From NCBI GenBank assembly GCA_034430895.1, contig DAOUDW010000049.1, forward strand, positions 68,335 through 132,334: 64,000 nucleotides of DNA, given 5' to 3'. The position numbers and the translations under genes are program-made. This DNA comes from WVZH01 sp034430895. GTDB taxonomy: Bacteria; Chloroflexota; Anaerolineae; Anaerolineales; E44-bin32. Of this stretch, positions 62,289 to 64,000 are shown in pieces. The notes beneath the pieces were generated by a model, which made no database searches, was not told the DNA's origin, and saw only the letters and a list, made by a program, of their open reading frames with translations. Numbering within the stretch: the stretch's first letter is position 1; every line of letters starts with the position of its first letter.

Positions 62289-62465
62289 ATGCTTGGGATC
62301 GGCGCGCAGCAAACCCGTTCGCTGCCGCTCACATATCTTTTCTTTACCCCCATTATGCTGGTCAATACACTGGCAGAAGGTAAATACTACGACTCATCAT
62401 GGAGCACCCTATTGATCGGCTTTGCCGTTTACATCCTGGTGATTTTACATTTCTGGCGTTCGTGA
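62289..62465 (+). CDS. Small membrane protein, two TM helices
   Basis: A 58-residue frame with a strongly protein-like, membrane-type sequence: SLPLTYLFFTPIMLVNTLA, a polar loop GKYYDSSW, then LLIGFAVYILVILHFW and a short tail. TATATT just upstream could be a -10 box, but no SD is seen. It is divergent from the enolase-superfamily gene (41 bases apart) and convergent with the CDF gene. It may be a real small protein or the end of a larger lost gene. Confidence 0.45.
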   Translation: MLGIGAQQTRSLPLTYLFFTPIMLVNTLAEGKYYDSSWSTLLIGFAVYILVILHFWRS

Positions 62466-62509
62466 CCTTCGACCAACGGTATCTCGCCAATAAAACAGGA
62501 ACCGATCCG

Positions 62510-63409
62510 TTACGAGGTAGCGTTATCCGAATCCATCACGCCACCCGCTGGTTCGACGTGCACGACGACGTCGATGATGGGCAGCGAGGATCGGATGAGG
62601 CAATCCTTCACTTTATGCCCAATGTAATGACCTTCACGGATGGAAAGATCTCCATCCACTTCGACGTGAATGTCCATCAGGTAACCCAAACCGCTCTTGC
62701 GGATCCGGCACTTCTCGATCGCCACGACACCATGGACGCAACCGGCGGTTTCAATGATCCGCCGTGCCACATGTTCTGGAACCGCAGCGTCCATCACTTC
62801 ATTTAAAGCCGGCAGGAGCAGACGCACACCGTTAAATAGAATTGCACCACTCGCCACGAGTGCAGCCCAATCATCTGCCGGCTCGAAACCTTCGCCACCG
62901 ATCAGGGCAATGCCAATGCCAACGAAAGCAGCCAGAGACGTGAGTGCATCCGAACGATGGTGCCAGGCATCGCTTCGCAGGGAACTGCTGTTCAACAAAT
63001 CCCCCACACTGTGCATCCTGCGGTAAAGCAATTCTTTGGTCGCAACAATCAATCCCAATACAACCAGGGTATACCAGGCTGGGGCATGGTGTGGTGTGCG
63101 AATCTCTTGAATACTCTGCACGGCGATGAAAATTGCAGCAGCAATTAGGAACAGCGATACGGCCATTCCGGCCAGCGATTCTGCTTTTCCATGGCCGTAA
63201 GGATGGTTGTCATCCGGAGGCTTGGTTGAAAACCGCAGCCCGGCCCAAACAATCAAGGAAGAGAAGATATCCGCTGTCGATTCGATCCCATCCGCGATCA
63301 AAGCGTAGGAATTACCGAGAACGCCTGTGCTGATCTTTATCAAAGCCAGTACCAGGTTGATCGCAATGGCGCCGCCCGCAATTGTCAAACCGGATTTTAC
63401 GGAAGTCAT
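62510..63409 (-). CDS. Cation diffusion facilitator (CDF) transporter
   Basis: 299 residues from the start at 63409 (MTSVKSGLTIAGG; the frame is open to 63454). Six helices. TM2 metal site in YALIADGIESTADIFSS, the cytoplasmic HPYGHGKAESLAG segment typical of the family, and TM5 site His/Asp in AWHHRSDALTS. The C-terminal cytoplasmic dimerisation domain has CRIRKSGLGYLMDIHVEVDG and VVVHVEPAGG. It should export Zn, Fe, Mn or similar divalent cations by proton antiport; the metal is not decidable. Confidence 0.95.
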   Translation of the reverse strand: MTSVKSGLTIAGGAIAINLVLALIKISTGVLGNSYALIADGIESTADIFSSLIVWAGLRFSTKPPDDNHPYGHGKAESLAGMAVSLFLIAAAIFIAVQSIQEIRTPHHAPAWYTLVVLGLIVATKELLYRRMHSVGDLLNSSSLRSDAWHHRSDALTSLAAFVGIGIALIGGEGFEPADDWAALVASGAILFNGVRLLLPALNEVMDAAVPEHVARRIIETAGCVHGVVAIEKCRIRKSGLGYLMDIHVEVDGDLSIREGHYIGHKVKDCLIRSSLPIIDVVVHVEPAGGVMDSDNATS

Positions 63410-63416
63410 ATTCGTC

Positions 63417-63599
63417 TTAATACCTCGAAATCGTAAGATATTTAACCACAACACAATGGATTTGTATCGGTAGATAAAAAGGTATCAACTGGCATTCGGG
63501 GAAATTATGTGTATGGCCAGATCCATATACCGCGTTATTCCTCCTAGCCATTGCAGCCAATATAACGAATAAAACTACAATACCAATTATGTCTTCCAT
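63417..63599 (-). CDS. Possible small membrane protein upstream of the CDF gene
   Basis: A 60-residue frame beginning MEDIIGIVVLFVILAAMARR, a plausible single N-terminal helix followed by positive charge, then a Cys/His-containing tail. AAGG lies 11 bases before the ATG. The stop is 8 bases before the CDF start. The composition of the second half is less protein-like, so it may be chance. Confidence 0.3.
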   Translation of the reverse strand: MEDIIGIVVLFVILAAMARRNNAVYGSGHTHNFPECQLIPFYLPIQIHCVVVKYLTISRY

Positions 63600-63618
63600 G
63601 CTAAATAACCTTCACGGT

Positions 63619-63810
63619 CTAGAAAGAATATAGGCCGAAGTCGTATTCTTCTTCTGGAAGTTCATTGCTTAACCGTTGAATCATCTCTGAGATGAGTCGT
63701 AGAGCATATTCCTTATCGTTCAATCGAATGAACAATCTCCAATCAAGTAATTAAGCTAGAATTGGTACCCCTTCAGAGAATATCATGTCTAACCAATCTG
63801 TAAAGATCAT
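63619..63810 (-). pseudogene. Short gene broken by an in-frame stop
   Basis: A minus-strand frame reads MIFTDWLDMIFSEGVPILA, then TAA (63751-63753), then in the same frame LLDWRLFIRLNDKEYALRLI, then SEMIQRLSNELPEEEYDFG and a stop. Both halves look like natural protein and join smoothly across the stop, which suggests a single gene of about 63 codons with a nonsense mutation, or stop read-through. No family is recognised. Confidence 0.35.
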
Positions 63811-64000
63811 CTGAATGGTGCCTGGGGGAACTCCAATTTAGGAACAATTCAATATGTGATTTACCGGGATTCCACATCGTAATGATTTTCCTCTAAACAG
63901 GCGATCATGATTGATTGGTCTTGCTTAAGTATAGGTCGTTTTCGTCATTTTCGATCATTTTTCAGCGATCCATCTCACCAATCCGAATATGCGATACGGT
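63811..64000. other. Right edge, no supported gene
   Basis: AT-rich sequence without a convincing frame, SD or hairpin. Confidence 0.35.

Noticed and set aside
1..64000. tRNA, rRNA, CRISPR, transposase, phage or integrase genes
   Set aside because: Looked for T-loop/acceptor patterns, regular spaced repeats, and transposase or integrase motifs; none could be supported by eye. A covariance-model scan would be decisive for RNAs.

Overview
The window reads as chromosomal DNA of a free-living bacterium, most likely an uncultured Chloroflexota of the Anaerolineae type. This is inference from gene style, not a marker gene. The clues are many lipoproteins with a lipobox followed by Thr/Pro-rich linkers, secreted beta-propeller and leucine-rich repeat proteins, a membrane-anchored TIR protein, SUMF1-type and YCF48/Asp-box proteins, and GAF-rich signalling proteins. 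I see no rRNA, tRNA, CRISPR array, transposase or phage gene. Genes are dense, SD sequences are mostly clear (GGAGG types), and short operons are translationally coupled.

Layout. 0-8.2 kb: a sulfatase-like membrane protein cut by the left edge, a CBS-ACT protein, an AbrB-type regulator followed by a PEP-synthase/Rph-like phosphotransferase, a lipoprotein, and homoserine dehydrogenase. 8.5-17 kb: an OatA-like acyltransferase, a good bidirectional terminator, a MacB/FtsX-type ABC exporter operon (ATPase plus two paralogous permeases), and a HAD phosphatase. 17-32 kb: a long minus-strand island of unrecognised envelope proteins. It holds lipoproteins with WD40, leucine-rich, Asp-box and a triplicated unknown domain, two membrane HEAT-repeat proteins, small zinc-ribbon proteins and a lone receiver domain. 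32-35 kb: an ABC-2 exporter. 35.7-37.6 kb: a TIR-TM-CBM9/DOMON-like protein followed by decayed gene pieces. 37.7-48.7 kb: metabolic genes (PfkB kinase, metallophosphoesterase, TetR with its operator plus CPBP protease and methyltransferase, M3 oligopeptidase, methylglyoxal synthase, alpha/beta hydrolase, GH3 glucosidase).

48.8-55.5 kb: the most intriguing block. A Crp/Fnr regulator is followed by a BON protein, a CxxCH lipoprotein, an 8-TM and a 12-TM protein each carrying HxH motifs in membrane helices, a SUMF1-like lipoprotein, a heme O synthase-like UbiA protein, a further membrane protein, and a decayed second copy of the UbiA 3' end. I read this as a candidate uncharacterised heme-dependent redox or gas-sensing membrane module.

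55.9-64 kb: glutamine synthetase with a terminator, a three-GAF histidine kinase coupled to a two-receiver LuxR-type regulator (behind a promoter and a perfect 24-bp palindrome), an enolase-superfamily enzyme, a small membrane protein, a CDF cation transporter, and a probable broken gene at the right edge.
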